Positions 18,573 to 27,758 of a stretch of 64,000 nucleotides of DNA are shown here, piece by piece. Made by a program: the position numbers and the translations under genes. This DNA is from DAOUJW01 sp034422115 (GTDB taxonomy: Bacteria > Chloroflexota > Dehalococcoidia > Lucifugimonadales > UBA2985), in assembly GCA_034422115.1 (NCBI GenBank), contig DAOUJW010000025.1, forward strand, positions 1 through 64,000, written 5' to 3'. Positions within the stretch are counted from its first letter, which is position 1; the number at the start of each line of letters is the position of its first letter. The notes under the pieces were generated by a model. That model was not told the DNA's origin. It did no database searches and was given only the letters and a program-made list of their open reading frames with translations.

Positions 18573-18645
18573 TATATCGGACGCGTGTAATCCAGGCGTG
18601 AAGACATGGGCATCTTACCGCCAATTGGTGTAAACTTTGTGTCAA
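18571..18645 (-). promoter_or_regulatory. Possible promoter and inverted-repeat operator of the sensor-regulator gene
   Basis: On the minus strand a TATAAT (18571-18576) overlaps the longest ATG. A TTGACA (18640-18645) lies too far away (63 bp) to pair with it, and the hexamer at the right distance is poor. Between them sits a near-perfect inverted repeat, TTAC-CG-CCAATTGG-T-GTAA (18615-18633), a plausible operator for the winged-helix output domain. Low confidence throughout. Confidence 0.3.
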
Positions 18646-18842
18646 GTTGGCGCGATTGTACCGCTCGGGCTGAATCCGGTCCCTGCCAAGCCCGTGTCAC
18701 ACGGCGGATACGCCTTTGCCTGGCCCTGACGAGGTTATAGAGTGAATCGAGAAGACGATTTGTTGCAAGAAATCCAGGCCCTGCTGGCACCTGGACGGCG
18801 GGCTAATCCTGCTCTGGTCGCAAACTTCCCGGTTGCCGCGCG

Positions 18843-19775
18843 CTATCCGGCCGGCAGAGGCCGGACACGGCGTCCGGGGCCGCCTGCGCCCTCCCGCACG
18901 TCTTGGGCCGTGGTCTCGTCGACGCCCCTGGGCCAGCGGCGCTTGAGTGGGTCGCTGACAGTGAAGGTGAGTCTGCCCACGCCCTCAATGCTCATGTCGA
19001 TTGTGTCGCCATCCTGCATCGCGCCGAGGCCCTGGTGGTTGGTGCCGATGAAGAGCACGTCGCCAGGGCTGATCTCCTCGATAGCTGCCACATACTCAAT
19101 CGATTCGGCAATGGAGTGGGCCAGGTCGTCGGTGTTGTAGTTGACGCGCAGCTCGCCGTCGACGCTCAGGGTGACCTGCAGCTTCTCCGGGTCCGCGATT
19201 TCGTCCCCGGTCACTATGCAGGGGCCAAGGGGGCAGAAGGTGGGATGCGACTTGTGCTCCGCAATGGGCAGCGTGTTGGGCACGCGGTCGCGGCTGGCCG
19301 CCGGCATTCGCGCCGAGACGTCCACGCCCGCCGTGTAGCCGAAGACGTAGTCCATGGCCTCCGACGCCGGGATGTCCTTGCCGCCCTTGCCGAAGACCAG
19401 CACAAGCTCCGCCTCATGGTGAAAGATGTTGGCGTCTATGTCCGGGAGCACCACAACGCCGCCCGGGCCCAGAATGCTGTCAAGACTCTTGGTGAAGCCC
19501 CACATTGGCTGGGGCTCCCGTGCGCCAAACTCCCGGAAGTTGCCGCCCATGCAGAGGATCTTGTTGGGGCGCGGCAGCGGCGCCTGCAGCTGCGCGCCGA
19601 TGACCGGAGTGCCCTCGGCGGCGCGGGTCTCTAGCTGGGACTTCAGGTCGTCGTAGTTGGTGATTAGATGGACAATTGCGGCCTGGCCGCCTCCGGGGCA
19701 GAGGTCACTGATGTCTATAACGCCCGCATCTGTAAGGATGCCCGGCCGGTTGTCGTTGTACGTCACGAATTTCAT
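18843..19775 (-). CDS. Fumarylacetoacetate hydrolase (FAH) family protein
   Basis: 310 residues with the FAH fold: N-terminal MKFVTYNDNRPGI, the entry motif PRPNKILCMGGNF, and the metal-binding acidic pair in FHHEAELVLVFGKGG. Further on come FGYTAGVDVSAR, the SHPTFCPLGPCIV segment and the ISPGDVLFIGTNHQGLG loop. Members cleave or isomerise C-C bonds in acylpyruvates and related diacids, often in aromatic degradation; the substrate cannot be told here. The start has AAGGAGG seven bases upstream. A C-terminal tail of about 25 residues, rich in Arg, Gly and Pro, extends beyond the usual domain end. No aromatic-catabolism neighbours are present. Confidence 0.9.
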   Translation of the reverse strand: MKFVTYNDNRPGILTDAGVIDISDLCPGGGQAAIVHLITNYDDLKSQLETRAAEGTPVIGAQLQAPLPRPNKILCMGGNFREFGAREPQPMWGFTKSLDSILGPGGVVVLPDIDANIFHHEAELVLVFGKGGKDIPASEAMDYVFGYTAGVDVSARMPAASRDRVPNTLPIAEHKSHPTFCPLGPCIVTGDEIADPEKLQVTLSVDGELRVNYNTDDLAHSIAESIEYVAAIEEISPGDVLFIGTNHQGLGAMQDGDTIDMSIEGVGRLTFTVSDPLKRRWPRGVDETTAQDVREGAGGPGRRVRPLPAG

Positions 19776-20034
19776 TGATTCCTCCTTGTTTCCTTATGCT
19801 TCTCCGGTTGGCCGCTGACGTAGCCGTCCCGTGGGCGGGAGGCCAACAAAGGACTATGCCGATAATGACCACCGCCTATTCTAATATGGATTGCCTCCTG
19901 TTCGCCATACATATAGCTATACGTGGGCATGTCCCATTCCTTGCACCAGTTCAGACGCTAGTCATCCGGGTAATTTTGCGAGCGCTATCGGATTGCGGCA
20001 TGGCTTTCGGGCTGAATTGGGCGGGGATTGGTGG

Positions 20035-20156
20035 TATACTGGCCTTGGCAACTCGAAGGCAGACCGGGCTAAAGTGCGTAACTATAGTCGTGTCGGGGAG
20101 CCAATACTACTAACCCCGCCCATAGGGGTTACATCTAAACACTCGTTGCCAGTATA
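20035..20156. other. Gene-free region with long-range and local inverted repeats
   Basis: The 440-bp divergent gap (19776-20215) between the FAH and MBL-fold genes holds no convincing gene. It contains an 8-bp inverted repeat, TATACTGG (20035-20042) and CCAGTATA (20149-20156), extended inward by CAAC/GTTG after a six-base bulge. This encloses a perfect seven-pair hairpin, TAACCCC-GCCCATA-GGGGTTA (20111-20131). It could be a folded leader of the downstream gene, a small RNA, or only promoter DNA. I do not recognise a known riboswitch. Confidence 0.3.
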
Positions 20157-20215
20157 GATGGCATACGAGATCAGCACGTGAACCCGGACTTCTTTTCATA
20201 CGCGGAGGCGTTTCT

Positions 20216-20932
20216 GTGAAGCTGGGCAACCCCATTCACGTAGCAGAGGGCGTTTACCAGATACGCGCCATTGGCGCGAGGGTCACGGCGCTGGACGATG
20301 GCAGAAAGGTCATCCTGGTGGACGCGGGCATGAAGGGCAGCTCCGGGCTGATTATTGACAGCCTGGACGCCATCGGCCTTTCAATTGACATGGTGAAGAC
20401 CCTGGTCATCAGCCACCGGCACCCGGACCACGCCGCCGGCGCGGCCGAGCTTGTCGCCGGGAGGGACATCTCCGTGATGGCCCACCGGCTTGAGGCGGGA
20501 GTCCTGACCGGCAGGGAGCAGCCTGCCAACCCCATTCAGAACAGGATAGTGGCGCGCATCACTGCCCCGGTAATGGAGATGGTGAACGGCAGTCCCACCA
20601 AGGTGGACGTGGAGTTGGAGGACGGCGATCTCATACCCTTCGGCTTCCCGGTGCAGGTGGTGCACCTTCCCGGCCACACCGCAGGCAGCATTGCGCTGTA
20701 CCTCCCAGACAGAAGGCTGGTCATCGTTGGAGACGCGCTCCAGTACAAGCTCTCACTGAAGCTCAGCCCTCCGGCCCAGGGTGTGACAGAGGACCCGGAG
20801 CAGGCGATGCAGTCGCTGAAGAAGCTCCTGGATCTGGACTTTGACGCCATCTGCTTCGGCCACTTTTCGCCAATGCGCAGCGGCGCGCGGGGCGCGTTGA
20901 GCAGCATGATAGGGCAGCACAGCATCATCTAG
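20216..20932 (+). CDS. Metallo-beta-lactamase-fold hydrolase
   Basis: 238 residues with the metal-binding signature SHRHPDHAAGA (H-x-H-x-D-H), a later histidine in VHLPGHTAGSIALYLPDRRLVIVGDAL, and a final FGHFSPM histidine, as expected for a two-metal MBL hydrolase. The family includes glyoxalase II-like thioesterases, lactonases and others; the substrate is not evident. The GTG start at 20216 has GGAGG eight bases upstream and gives the usual N-terminus (KLGNPIHVAEGVYQI). It precedes the acyl-ligase fusion gene by 69 bp on the same strand and may be co-transcribed with it. Confidence 0.9.
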   Translation: MKLGNPIHVAEGVYQIRAIGARVTALDDGRKVILVDAGMKGSSGLIIDSLDAIGLSIDMVKTLVISHRHPDHAAGAAELVAGRDISVMAHRLEAGVLTGREQPANPIQNRIVARITAPVMEMVNGSPTKVDVELEDGDLIPFGFPVQVVHLPGHTAGSIALYLPDRRLVIVGDALQYKLSLKLSPPAQGVTEDPEQAMQSLKKLLDLDFDAICFGHFSPMRSGARGALSSMIGQHSII

Positions 20933-21001
20933 GCAATAGGGCGTGGTGCAGTCCTGCGGATTGCGCTACAATGTCCACACCTAGCGAAGCAGCATACTTA
21001 C

Positions 21002-23515
21002 ATGAACCAGACACTAAAGGCCGGCGCATCGGCCCGCAGCACCCTCGTAGAGTTCCTCCGCAAGAGCGTCGATGCCCACGGCCCTCGCGACGCCCTTTTG
21101 TTCAAGCCGGGTTTTCGATACCAGCGCTGGTCCTACGACCGCCTCTGGCGCGAATCGGGGCAGGTGGCGACCCTCCTCCAGAGTCGGGGGCTGGCCAAGG
21201 GCGACCAGGTCGTTCTCTGGGGGCCGAACTCGCCGCAGTGGGTGCTAATCCTCTTCGGCTGCCTCAGGGCGGGTGTCGTCGCCGTGCCCTTGGACCTCCG
21301 CAGCGCGCCGGACTACGTTGAGCGGGTCATCTCCAGAATCACCCCAAAGCTGGCCTTCACGTCCCGCTTTACGCCCAAGAACGACGCCGACCTTGGCGTT
21401 CCTGAGATAGCCTTTGAGGAGCTGGAGGGCGCTATCCACGGCCTGCCGGAGCCGAGCCTGGTGGACATTGAGCCGGACGACCTGGCGGAGATAATGTTCA
21501 CATCCGGCACAACGGGCGACCCCAAGGGCGTGATGCTGACCCACCGGAACCTGACCGCCAACATCGAGGGCATATCCCAGTACATCACCTGCGACACCTC
21601 CAGCCGCCTCCTGTCCATCCTGCCCCTGAGCCACATGTACGAGCAGATGGGCGGCCTCCTTGCGGTGCTGCACTTCGGGGCCAGCGTGACGTATCCCACC
21701 AGCCGCCAGCCGACGGTGCTTGCCCGCACCATGCAGGAGCGTCGGATAACCACCATGCTGCTTGTCCCCCAGGGGCTGGAGCTGCTGATGAACGGCATCG
21801 AGCGGGAGGTCAGACGCCAAGGGAAGGAGGCCCTCTGGGGCAAGCTGCTGAAGGTGGCAGAGAAGACGCCATTCGGCCTGCGTCGGAAGCTCTTCGGGCG
21901 GGTTCACAGGCAGTTTGGTGGGAAGCTGGACTTCATCGTCTCCGGCGGCGCGGCGCTGGACCCGGAGCTAGGCAGGAAGTGGGAGCTGATGGGCGTCAAA
22001 ATCGTGCAGGGCTACGGCGCAACGGAGGCGTCGCCCGTCATCAGCAACCACACCATCAGGGAGCGCAGGCCGGACTCCGTGGGCCGCCCTCTGCCCAACG
22101 TGGAGGTGGTGATAAGCGATGAGGGTGAGATTCTGGCCAGGGGCGACAATATCTCGCCCGGCTACTGGAACGCCCCGGAGCAGACGGCCTCGACCTTCCA
22201 GGACGGCTGGTACAAGACCGGCGACCTGGGGTACTTCGACGACGAGGGGTTCCTGCACATCCGCGGCCGCGTGAAGGACATGATTGTCCTGCCAAGCGGC
22301 CAGAACGTCTATCCCGACGACATCCAGGCCGTGCTCAACCGGCACCCCAGCGTCACAGACTCGTCGGTGGTGGGCCTGCCTCGGGGCAGCGGCGTGGAGG
22401 TGCACGCCGCCCTGATTCTCAACGACACCGAGGACGCCGAGCCGGTTGTCGCCTGGGCCAACGCGCAGCTGGCGGAGCAGCAGAGGGTCAGGGGCTTCAC
22501 CGTCTGGCCGGACGAGGACTTCCCGCGCACCCACACGCTGAAGGTCAGGAAGCCCGTGCTGATAGAGAGGCTCTTGGGCAACATGACCCCTGTGGAGGCG
22601 GCCCCAAGCCGTCCGACGGAGTCCGGCAGCGGTCAGCAGGGGCCAAGGGGCCTGGTGGAGATCGTCGCGGAGGTGGCCATGCTGGACACCGCCTCCGTTG
22701 AGCCGGACATGACCCTGGGCGACGACCTAAACCTGGACTCCCTGGGCAGGGTTGAGTTGCTGTCCGCAATTGAGGCGGACCTTGGCGTGTACCTGGATGA
22801 GAGCCAGATTGAGCCGGAGACCACCCTGCGGCAGCTTGGGCAGATCCTGGAGGAGGGCGCGAGCAACCCGCCCGTCACCAAGTTCCCGGACTGGGGCATG
22901 GACTGGTGGTGCCGGTTGACCCGGGATTTCCTTCAGCGTCTGCTGGTGTTCCCCATCATGCGGCTGCCCTACGGCCTGAGAATTACGGGAAGGGAGAAGC
23001 TGGAGGGCGTCAAAGGCCCCGTGCTGTTTGCGTCCAACCACAGCCTGGGGCTGGACAACCCGCTCATCATCAAGGCGATTCCGTCGTCCTGGCGCAGGCG
23101 CTTGGCCATTGCCGGCGCCGCCGCCCTGTGGAGGAACCCCGTCTTCTGGGTGTTGAACCCGCTCCTGGGCAACGGGTTTCCCATCGCGCAGTCGGGATCG
23201 GTCAGGCCCAGCCTGGAGAACATGGGCAAGATACTGGACAACGGCTGGTCGGTGCTTATCTACCCCGAGGGGGAGCTGACCGTCGGCGGGCCGATAAAGT
23301 CTTTCATGAACGGAACTGGCATGGTCGCGGTGGAAGGCCGTCTGCCCGTGGTCCCGATGAAACTGCACATCAACCGGCTTGGCTCCCCTGCGAAGTTCCC
23401 GGTACTCAGGCGCGGGTCGGTTGAGATACGCTTCGGAGAGCCGATTACATTCCCGCCCACCACGGCCTACCAGGACGCGACCAACGCCATAGAGGACGCC
23501 GTCCGAGCGCTGTAG
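21002..23515 (+). CDS. Acyl-CoA/acyl-ACP ligase - acyl carrier - lysophospholipid acyltransferase fusion
   Basis: 837 residues in three parts. Residues 1-535 form an AMP-forming ligase with P-loop FTSGTTGDPKGVMLTH (about 165-180), the YGATEASP motif and the GDLGYFDDEGFLHIRGR hinge. Residues 540-625 form a carrier domain with the phosphopantetheine site DSLGRVEL (Ser580). Residues 640-837 form a PlsC-type acyltransferase with H-x4-D in SNHSLGLDN (His680) and YPEGELT. This resembles E. coli Aas (ligase plus acyltransferase) but with a built-in carrier, so fatty acid could be activated, held and moved to a lysolipid on one chain (inference). The start is an ATG without a clear ribosome site; TACAAT at 20967-20972 is a possible -10 box. 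Confidence 0.88.
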   Translation: MNQTLKAGASARSTLVEFLRKSVDAHGPRDALLFKPGFRYQRWSYDRLWRESGQVATLLQSRGLAKGDQVVLWGPNSPQWVLILFGCLRAGVVAVPLDLRSAPDYVERVISRITPKLAFTSRFTPKNDADLGVPEIAFEELEGAIHGLPEPSLVDIEPDDLAEIMFTSGTTGDPKGVMLTHRNLTANIEGISQYITCDTSSRLLSILPLSHMYEQMGGLLAVLHFGASVTYPTSRQPTVLARTMQERRITTMLLVPQGLELLMNGIEREVRRQGKEALWGKLLKVAEKTPFGLRRKLFGRVHRQFGGKLDFIVSGGAALDPELGRKWELMGVKIVQGYGATEASPVISNHTIRERRPDSVGRPLPNVEVVISDEGEILARGDNISPGYWNAPEQTASTFQDGWYKTGDLGYFDDEGFLHIRGRVKDMIVLPSGQNVYPDDIQAVLNRHPSVTDSSVVGLPRGSGVEVHAALILNDTEDAEPVVAWANAQLAEQQRVRGFTVWPDEDFPRTHTLKVRKPVLIERLLGNMTPVEAAPSRPTESGSGQQGPRGLVEIVAEVAMLDTASVEPDMTLGDDLNLDSLGRVELLSAIEADLGVYLDESQIEPETTLRQLGQILEEGASNPPVTKFPDWGMDWWCRLTRDFLQRLLVFPIMRLPYGLRITGREKLEGVKGPVLFASNHSLGLDNPLIIKAIPSSWRRRLAIAGAAALWRNPVFWVLNPLLGNGFPIAQSGSVRPSLENMGKILDNGWSVLIYPEGELTVGGPIKSFMNGTGMVAVEGRLPVVPMKLHINRLGSPAKFPVLRRGSVEIRFGEPITFPPTTAYQDATNAIEDAVRAL

Positions 23516-23535
23516 GCCCTGCTTCGCCGGCGGCC

Positions 23536-24624
23536 TTAGTCCCTCTGCTGCAAGTCCGGGAACTCTTTGCGTATGGCCTCCGCAGAGGGCAGCCCCCGCT
23601 GCATTATGAAGCTCAGCAGGTGGCTGTTGATGCTGTGCATCAGGGCGGGCCCCTGGTAGATGAAGCCTGTGTAGACCTGTAGCGTGTCCGCGCCGGCCCT
23701 GAGAGCCCGGAGGGCGTCTTCGCCTGAGGATATGCCTCCTGAGGCGTTGATGGTGAGACCATCCCCTGCGTGCTGGCGCACCTCTCTCACCATATTCAGC
23801 ATGTGGACGAACAGGGGCTTGCCGCTCAAGCCGCCTCTTCCCACCGCCAGGCGGTCATCCTCCACCAGCCAGGTGTTTGCCACGGTGACTCCCTCTATGG
23901 AGTGTCTCATGCAAAGGTCTATGAACTTCGTGGTAAGGCTTCTCTCGGCCTCGCTGAAGTGGGGAGGCAGCTTGACGAAGATGGGCTTCTGCTTCTGTCT
24001 CCTCAGCTCAGCAAGCAGCTCGTTCAGCCTGTCCGGCTCCTGGAAGAGGCGCACGCCCTCGGTGTTGGGCGAGCTTATGTTCAGCTCTATACCCGCAACC
24101 AGGGGCTGAAGGGTGCTGAAGCAGTGGGCTATGTCCTCAACCGAGAAACCGGAGATGCTTGCCAGCAGCGGAACGTCTCCCGTGGTGGGTTTGCGAAGCT
24201 TCCGGGCGGCCGCGTCCAATCCCTTGCTGGGAAAGCCCAGGGCGTTGACCATCGAGCCGTTGGCCGGGTTGCGGAATATCCTGGGCTTGGGGTTGCCCTC
24301 CCTCGGCTGGGTGACCACCGTGCCCCCGACTATGTACCCGAATCCCAGGTTGGACAGAGTTCCCGTCCGCTTGCAGTCCTTGTCGTATCCGGCGGCAAGA
24401 CCCACCGGATTCGGCAGCTGTATGCCGCCCATGTTCGTCTGGAGATGGGCATCCCTCAGCAGCAGGCGGGACTTGAGGGTCCACCAGAGCGGCTTGGGCC
24501 AAAGGGCAACTTCAGCGACGCGCTGCGCCCTCTCCGGAGGCAAGGTGAACGCCAGGGGCCTTACCAGGCTGGTGTATATACCCAACGATTCCCCCGATTC
24601 ATAGCGGCCTCTATTGTACATCAT
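23536..24624 (-). CDS. pyrD: Dihydroorotate dehydrogenase, class 2 (quinone-dependent)
   Basis: 362 residues. It oxidises dihydroorotate to orotate in pyrimidine synthesis and passes electrons to membrane quinones. Seen: the class 2 N-terminal helices (YTSLVRPLAFTLPPERAQRVAE), the FMN region NPVGLAAGYDKD, VGGTVVTQPREGNPKPRIFR, the catalytic-loop ELNISSPNTEGVR with Ser rather than the Cys of class 1, KLPPHFSE, VTVANTW and the FMN-phosphate loop ASGGISSGEDALRALRAGAD. ATG at 24624 is the longest start. A TTGAAG-17-TACATG pair overlaps it, so a TTG start at LGIYTSL cannot be excluded. It is divergently transcribed from the F420 oxidoreductase gene across a 99-bp gap. Confidence 0.95.
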   Translation of the reverse strand: MMYNRGRYESGESLGIYTSLVRPLAFTLPPERAQRVAEVALWPKPLWWTLKSRLLLRDAHLQTNMGGIQLPNPVGLAAGYDKDCKRTGTLSNLGFGYIVGGTVVTQPREGNPKPRIFRNPANGSMVNALGFPSKGLDAAARKLRKPTTGDVPLLASISGFSVEDIAHCFSTLQPLVAGIELNISSPNTEGVRLFQEPDRLNELLAELRRQKQKPIFVKLPPHFSEAERSLTTKFIDLCMRHSIEGVTVANTWLVEDDRLAVGRGGLSGKPLFVHMLNMVREVRQHAGDGLTINASGGISSGEDALRALRAGADTLQVYTGFIYQGPALMHSINSHLLSFIMQRGLPSAEAIRKEFPDLQQRD

Positions 24625-24659
24625 GTAGCGATGTGCTCAAGTCCCTTCAACACGCCAGA

Positions 24660-24689
24660 TTGCTCCGTTTATGGGGCCAGTGGTATATT
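24660..24689 (+). promoter_or_regulatory. Sigma70-type promoter for the F420 oxidoreductase gene
   Basis: TTGCTC (24660-24665), an 18-bp spacer and TATATT (24684-24689), ending 34 bp before the ATG at 24724, which itself has a strong GAGGAGG. Called by eye. Confidence 0.45.
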
Positions 24690-24723
24690 CCCAGGGTATT
24701 CCGAGTTATGAGCGAGGAGGACT

Positions 24724-25368
24724 ATGCTGGGGATTCTGGGCGGCACCGGGCCTGAGGGACGGGGCATTGCCCTCAGACTGGGGCTGGCGGGCGAGGCGGT
24801 AATCATCGGCTCGCGGGACGCGGCCAGGGCCGAGGAGGCTGTCCGAGAGCTGAAGGAGGCTCACGGCCTGTTGGAGGTGTACGGCGGCCTCAACGAGGAC
24901 GCGGCGCGAAGGGCGGACGTTGTATTCATAACGGTGCCCTTCTCAGCGCAGGGGGAGCTCCTGGAGCCACTGAAGGACGCGCTAGAGGGCAAGGTAGTGG
25001 TGAGCACGGTGGCTCCCTTGGCCTTCTCTAGCGGCCAGGCGAGTATGCTGTCGGTGGAGGAGGGGTCGGCGGCGCAGCAGGCCCAGGCGTTGCTCCCCGG
25101 CTCCAGGATAGTGGCGGCTCTCCAGACCGTCAGCGCCCACAGCCTGCTGGAGCCTGAGACCGCCATCGAGGGTGATGTGATCACCTGCGCCGACGACGAG
25201 GAGGCCAAGGCGCTCGTGATGTCCCTGGTGGAGCGCATCCGCGCGTTGCGGGCCGTCGACGGGGGGCCGCTGGCTAACTCCCGCTATGTTGAGGGCATCA
25301 CCGCGTTGCTGATCAACATCAACCGTCGGTACAAGGCCCGCTCCGGCGTGAGAATAGCCGGGGTTTGA
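24724..25368 (+). CDS. npdG: NADPH:coenzyme F420 oxidoreductase
   Basis: 214 residues. These enzymes move hydride between NADP(H) and the deazaflavin cofactor F420. Visible are the dinucleotide-binding N-terminus LGILGGTGPEGRGIALRL, the NADP-preferring IIGSRDAARA, VVFITVPFSAQ, VVSTVAPLAF and the C-terminal substrate segment GGPLANSRYVEGITALLININRRYK, all characteristic of the family. AGGAGG lies three bases before the ATG. Its presence implies F420 chemistry in the host; no F420 biosynthesis gene is in the window. Confidence 0.9.
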   Translation: MLGILGGTGPEGRGIALRLGLAGEAVIIGSRDAARAEEAVRELKEAHGLLEVYGGLNEDAARRADVVFITVPFSAQGELLEPLKDALEGKVVVSTVAPLAFSSGQASMLSVEEGSAAQQAQALLPGSRIVAALQTVSAHSLLEPETAIEGDVITCADDEEAKALVMSLVERIRALRAVDGGPLANSRYVEGITALLININRRYKARSGVRIAGV

Positions 25369-25448
25369 GGCCGCAAGCGCCTGCGCTATACTCGCTTGAT
25401 AGCGTGGAGTATAATCTGCATGAAGGATAGAGGCGCAGGAGTAATGGA

Positions 25449-25832
25449 GTGGGCACTTTTGAGACCAGGGTTGCGGTGGGACGGGACCAGGCAGGGCCTT
25501 TCAGGGAAGTGACGGCGTTGGTAGATACGGGGGCGACATACTCAATGCTGCCGTCCACTCTGCTGCGCGAGTTGGGAGTTGAACCCAGCATAGAGAGGGA
25601 ATTTACCCTGGCGAACGGCAGCAAGCAGCGGATGGGCCTCGGGGAGATCAGATTTCGTATTGACCCTGCGGCGGGCGAGAGTGGCGTGGATGACGTTGAG
25701 GAGTGTACCAGCCTCGTCGTCTTTGGCCCTGAGGACAGGTTCCTTCTCGGCGCCGTGACGATTCAAACTTTTGGCTTGATTGCAGACACCACACACCATA
25801 AGCTGATTCCCGCGCCGGAATTGACGCTATAG
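25449..25832 (+). CDS. Retropepsin-like (clan AA) aspartic protease family protein
   Basis: 127 residues with one catalytic motif, TALVDTGATYSMLP (Asp-Thr-Gly-Ala), followed by beta strands and a second hydrophobic-Gly segment (FLLGAVTIQTFGLIAD), as in retropepsin-fold domains that act as homodimers. The GTG at 25449 has AGGAG seven bases upstream. Related small bacterial proteins are often next to small antitoxin-like genes; the small gene at 33066 resembles such a partner but lies 7 kb away. The target is unknown. It ends 18 bp before aspS on the same strand. Confidence 0.8.
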   Translation: MGTFETRVAVGRDQAGPFREVTALVDTGATYSMLPSTLLRELGVEPSIEREFTLANGSKQRMGLGEIRFRIDPAAGESGVDDVEECTSLVVFGPEDRFLLGAVTIQTFGLIADTTHHKLIPAPELTL

Positions 25833-25850
25833 GCGGGATTGGGAGGCGCT

Positions 25851-27650
25851 TTGTTCAAATCCACCAACTGCGGCGCCGTTCGCCGAGATGACGTAGACAG
25901 CGAGGTAACTCTGGCCGGCTGGGTGCATCGCCGGCGAGACCACGGCGGCCTTATATTCATAGACCTCCGTGACTGGAAGGGCATAGTACAGGTTGTGTTC
26001 AACCCGGAGAACGCGCCCCAGATCCACGACACGGCTCAGAGCCTCCGCAACGAGTGGGTGCTCCAGGTCAAGGGCACCGTCTCCCCGCGCCCCGAGGGTA
26101 CGGAGAACCCGCGCATCCCCACGGGCGAGGTGGAGGTGATTGCCCAGGAGATTGAAATCCTCAACCCGTCCAGAGTGCCGCCATTCGGCATTGAGGACGA
26201 GGCGCCGGAGGCGGACGAACTGGTGCGCATGAAGTTCCGCCAGCTTGACCTGAGGCGGGCAGCCCTAAGAGACAACCTTGTTCTCAGGCACAACGTCGTG
26301 AAGTTCATACGGGACTACCTGAGCGAGCGCGACTTCATAGAGGTGGAGACGCCAATTCTCACCAAGAGCACGCCGGAGGGCGCGCGGGACTACCTTGTGC
26401 CCAGCAGGGTGCACCCCGGCAGCTTCTACGCCCTGCCCCAGTCGCCGCAGCAGATGAAGCAGCTTCTGGTCATGGGTGGCGTGGAGCGATACTTCCAGAT
26501 AGCCCGCTGTTTCCGGGACGAGGACCTGCGGGCCGACCGCCAGCCGGAGTTCACCCAGCTTGACTTGGAGATGGGCTTTGTGGAAGAGGACGACGTGCTT
26601 CGCCTGATGGAGGAGCTGTTCACCGCCCTTGTGGAGGACATAGCGCCTGACAAGAGGGTTCTCACGCCATTCCCCAGGCTCCCGTACAAGGAGGCTATGT
26701 CCAGGTACGGGTCGGACAAGCCCGACCTGAGATTCGGCATGGAGATAGGCGACATCACGGACATAGCCGCGGAGACAGGGTTCCAGGTGTTCAAAAGCGC
26801 AACGGAGTCCGGCGGCTCGGTGAAGGGGATCGCGGCCCCGGGCTGCGCCGGATACCCGCGCCGCCAGATAGACGAGCTTACGGCCTTTGCCCGGGAGCGC
26901 GGCGCTGCCGGACTTGTCACCATAGCCCTGGACGGCGACCCGGAAAGCTCTCTGGATGATCTGACTGAGGATGACGTGCGGTCGCCGGCCGCGAGGTATC
27001 TGTCGCTGGACGAGGTGCAAAATATAGCCGCTCGCCTGGAGGCAAAGCGCGGAGACCTGCTGCTGATAGTCGCCGGGCCTACAGAGACGACCGAGCTGGT
27101 GCTGGGCCAGCTTCGCCGGGAGATGGGCCTGCGCCTGGAGCTGGCGGACCCCGACCTGCTGGCTTTTGGCATTGTGGTGGACTTCCCTCTACTGGAGTGG
27201 ATGCCGGACGAGAACCGGTGGCACTCCCCCCACAACCCCTTCTCGTCTCCCAAGGACGAGCACATAGCGCTGATGGACACGGACCCGGGCAGCGCGCTGG
27301 CCAAGCAGTACGACCTGGTGTGCAACGGGCTGGAGATAGCCGGAGGCAGCGTGCGGAACCACACTAGGAGCGTCCAGGAGAAGATTTTCAGCCTTCTGGG
27401 CCACAGCCCGGAGGCCATGCAGACCCAGTTCGGGCAGCTGCTGGACGCCCTGGAGTACGGTGCGCCTCCCCACGGCGGGTTCGCCAGCGGCATCGACCGG
27501 GTGGTCATGCTGGTAGGCGGCGAGGACAACATACGGCAGGTCATCGCCTTCCCCAAGACCCAGAGCGCGACCGACCCCCTCTTCGGAGCGCCGTCGCCCG
27601 TGGAGCAATCCCAGCTTAGGGAGCTTCACCTGCGGCTTGTGGGCGAGTAG
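25851..27650 (+). CDS. aspS: Aspartyl-tRNA synthetase (bacterial type)
   Basis: 599 residues. N-terminal OB-fold anticodon domain (VTLAGWVHRRRDHGGLIFIDLRD), class II motif 2 (CFRDEDLRADRQPEFTQLDLEM), the GAD insertion typical of bacterial AspRS (about 285-420) and motif 3 (GGFASGIDRVVMLV). The TTG at 25851 is preferred: GGGAGG lies four bases upstream and the resulting MFKSTNCGAV matches the family start. A TTG at 25839 adds four residues. It charges tRNA-Asp; whether it also charges tRNA-Asn cannot be judged from here. Confidence 0.97.
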   Translation: MFKSTNCGAVRRDDVDSEVTLAGWVHRRRDHGGLIFIDLRDWKGIVQVVFNPENAPQIHDTAQSLRNEWVLQVKGTVSPRPEGTENPRIPTGEVEVIAQEIEILNPSRVPPFGIEDEAPEADELVRMKFRQLDLRRAALRDNLVLRHNVVKFIRDYLSERDFIEVETPILTKSTPEGARDYLVPSRVHPGSFYALPQSPQQMKQLLVMGGVERYFQIARCFRDEDLRADRQPEFTQLDLEMGFVEEDDVLRLMEELFTALVEDIAPDKRVLTPFPRLPYKEAMSRYGSDKPDLRFGMEIGDITDIAAETGFQVFKSATESGGSVKGIAAPGCAGYPRRQIDELTAFARERGAAGLVTIALDGDPESSLDDLTEDDVRSPAARYLSLDEVQNIAARLEAKRGDLLLIVAGPTETTELVLGQLRREMGLRLELADPDLLAFGIVVDFPLLEWMPDENRWHSPHNPFSSPKDEHIALMDTDPGSALAKQYDLVCNGLEIAGGSVRNHTRSVQEKIFSLLGHSPEAMQTQFGQLLDALEYGAPPHGGFASGIDRVVMLVGGEDNIRQVIAFPKTQSATDPLFGAPSPVEQSQLRELHLRLVGE

Positions 27651-27758
27651 CGCGTGGTGCAAACCTTCACAATGTAGCCTCTCGCCTGAACGCAGTAGTA
27701 GGTCATGGTTACGGCGCGTTCTGGTACTAAGCGGAGTTTTATTGAAAGTCTACGATTC

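Noticed and set aside
20035..20131. A tRNA gene or known riboswitch in the FAH/MBL gap
   Set aside because: Stems are present, but there is no cloverleaf, T-loop sequence or known riboswitch core; it is left as an unassigned structured region.
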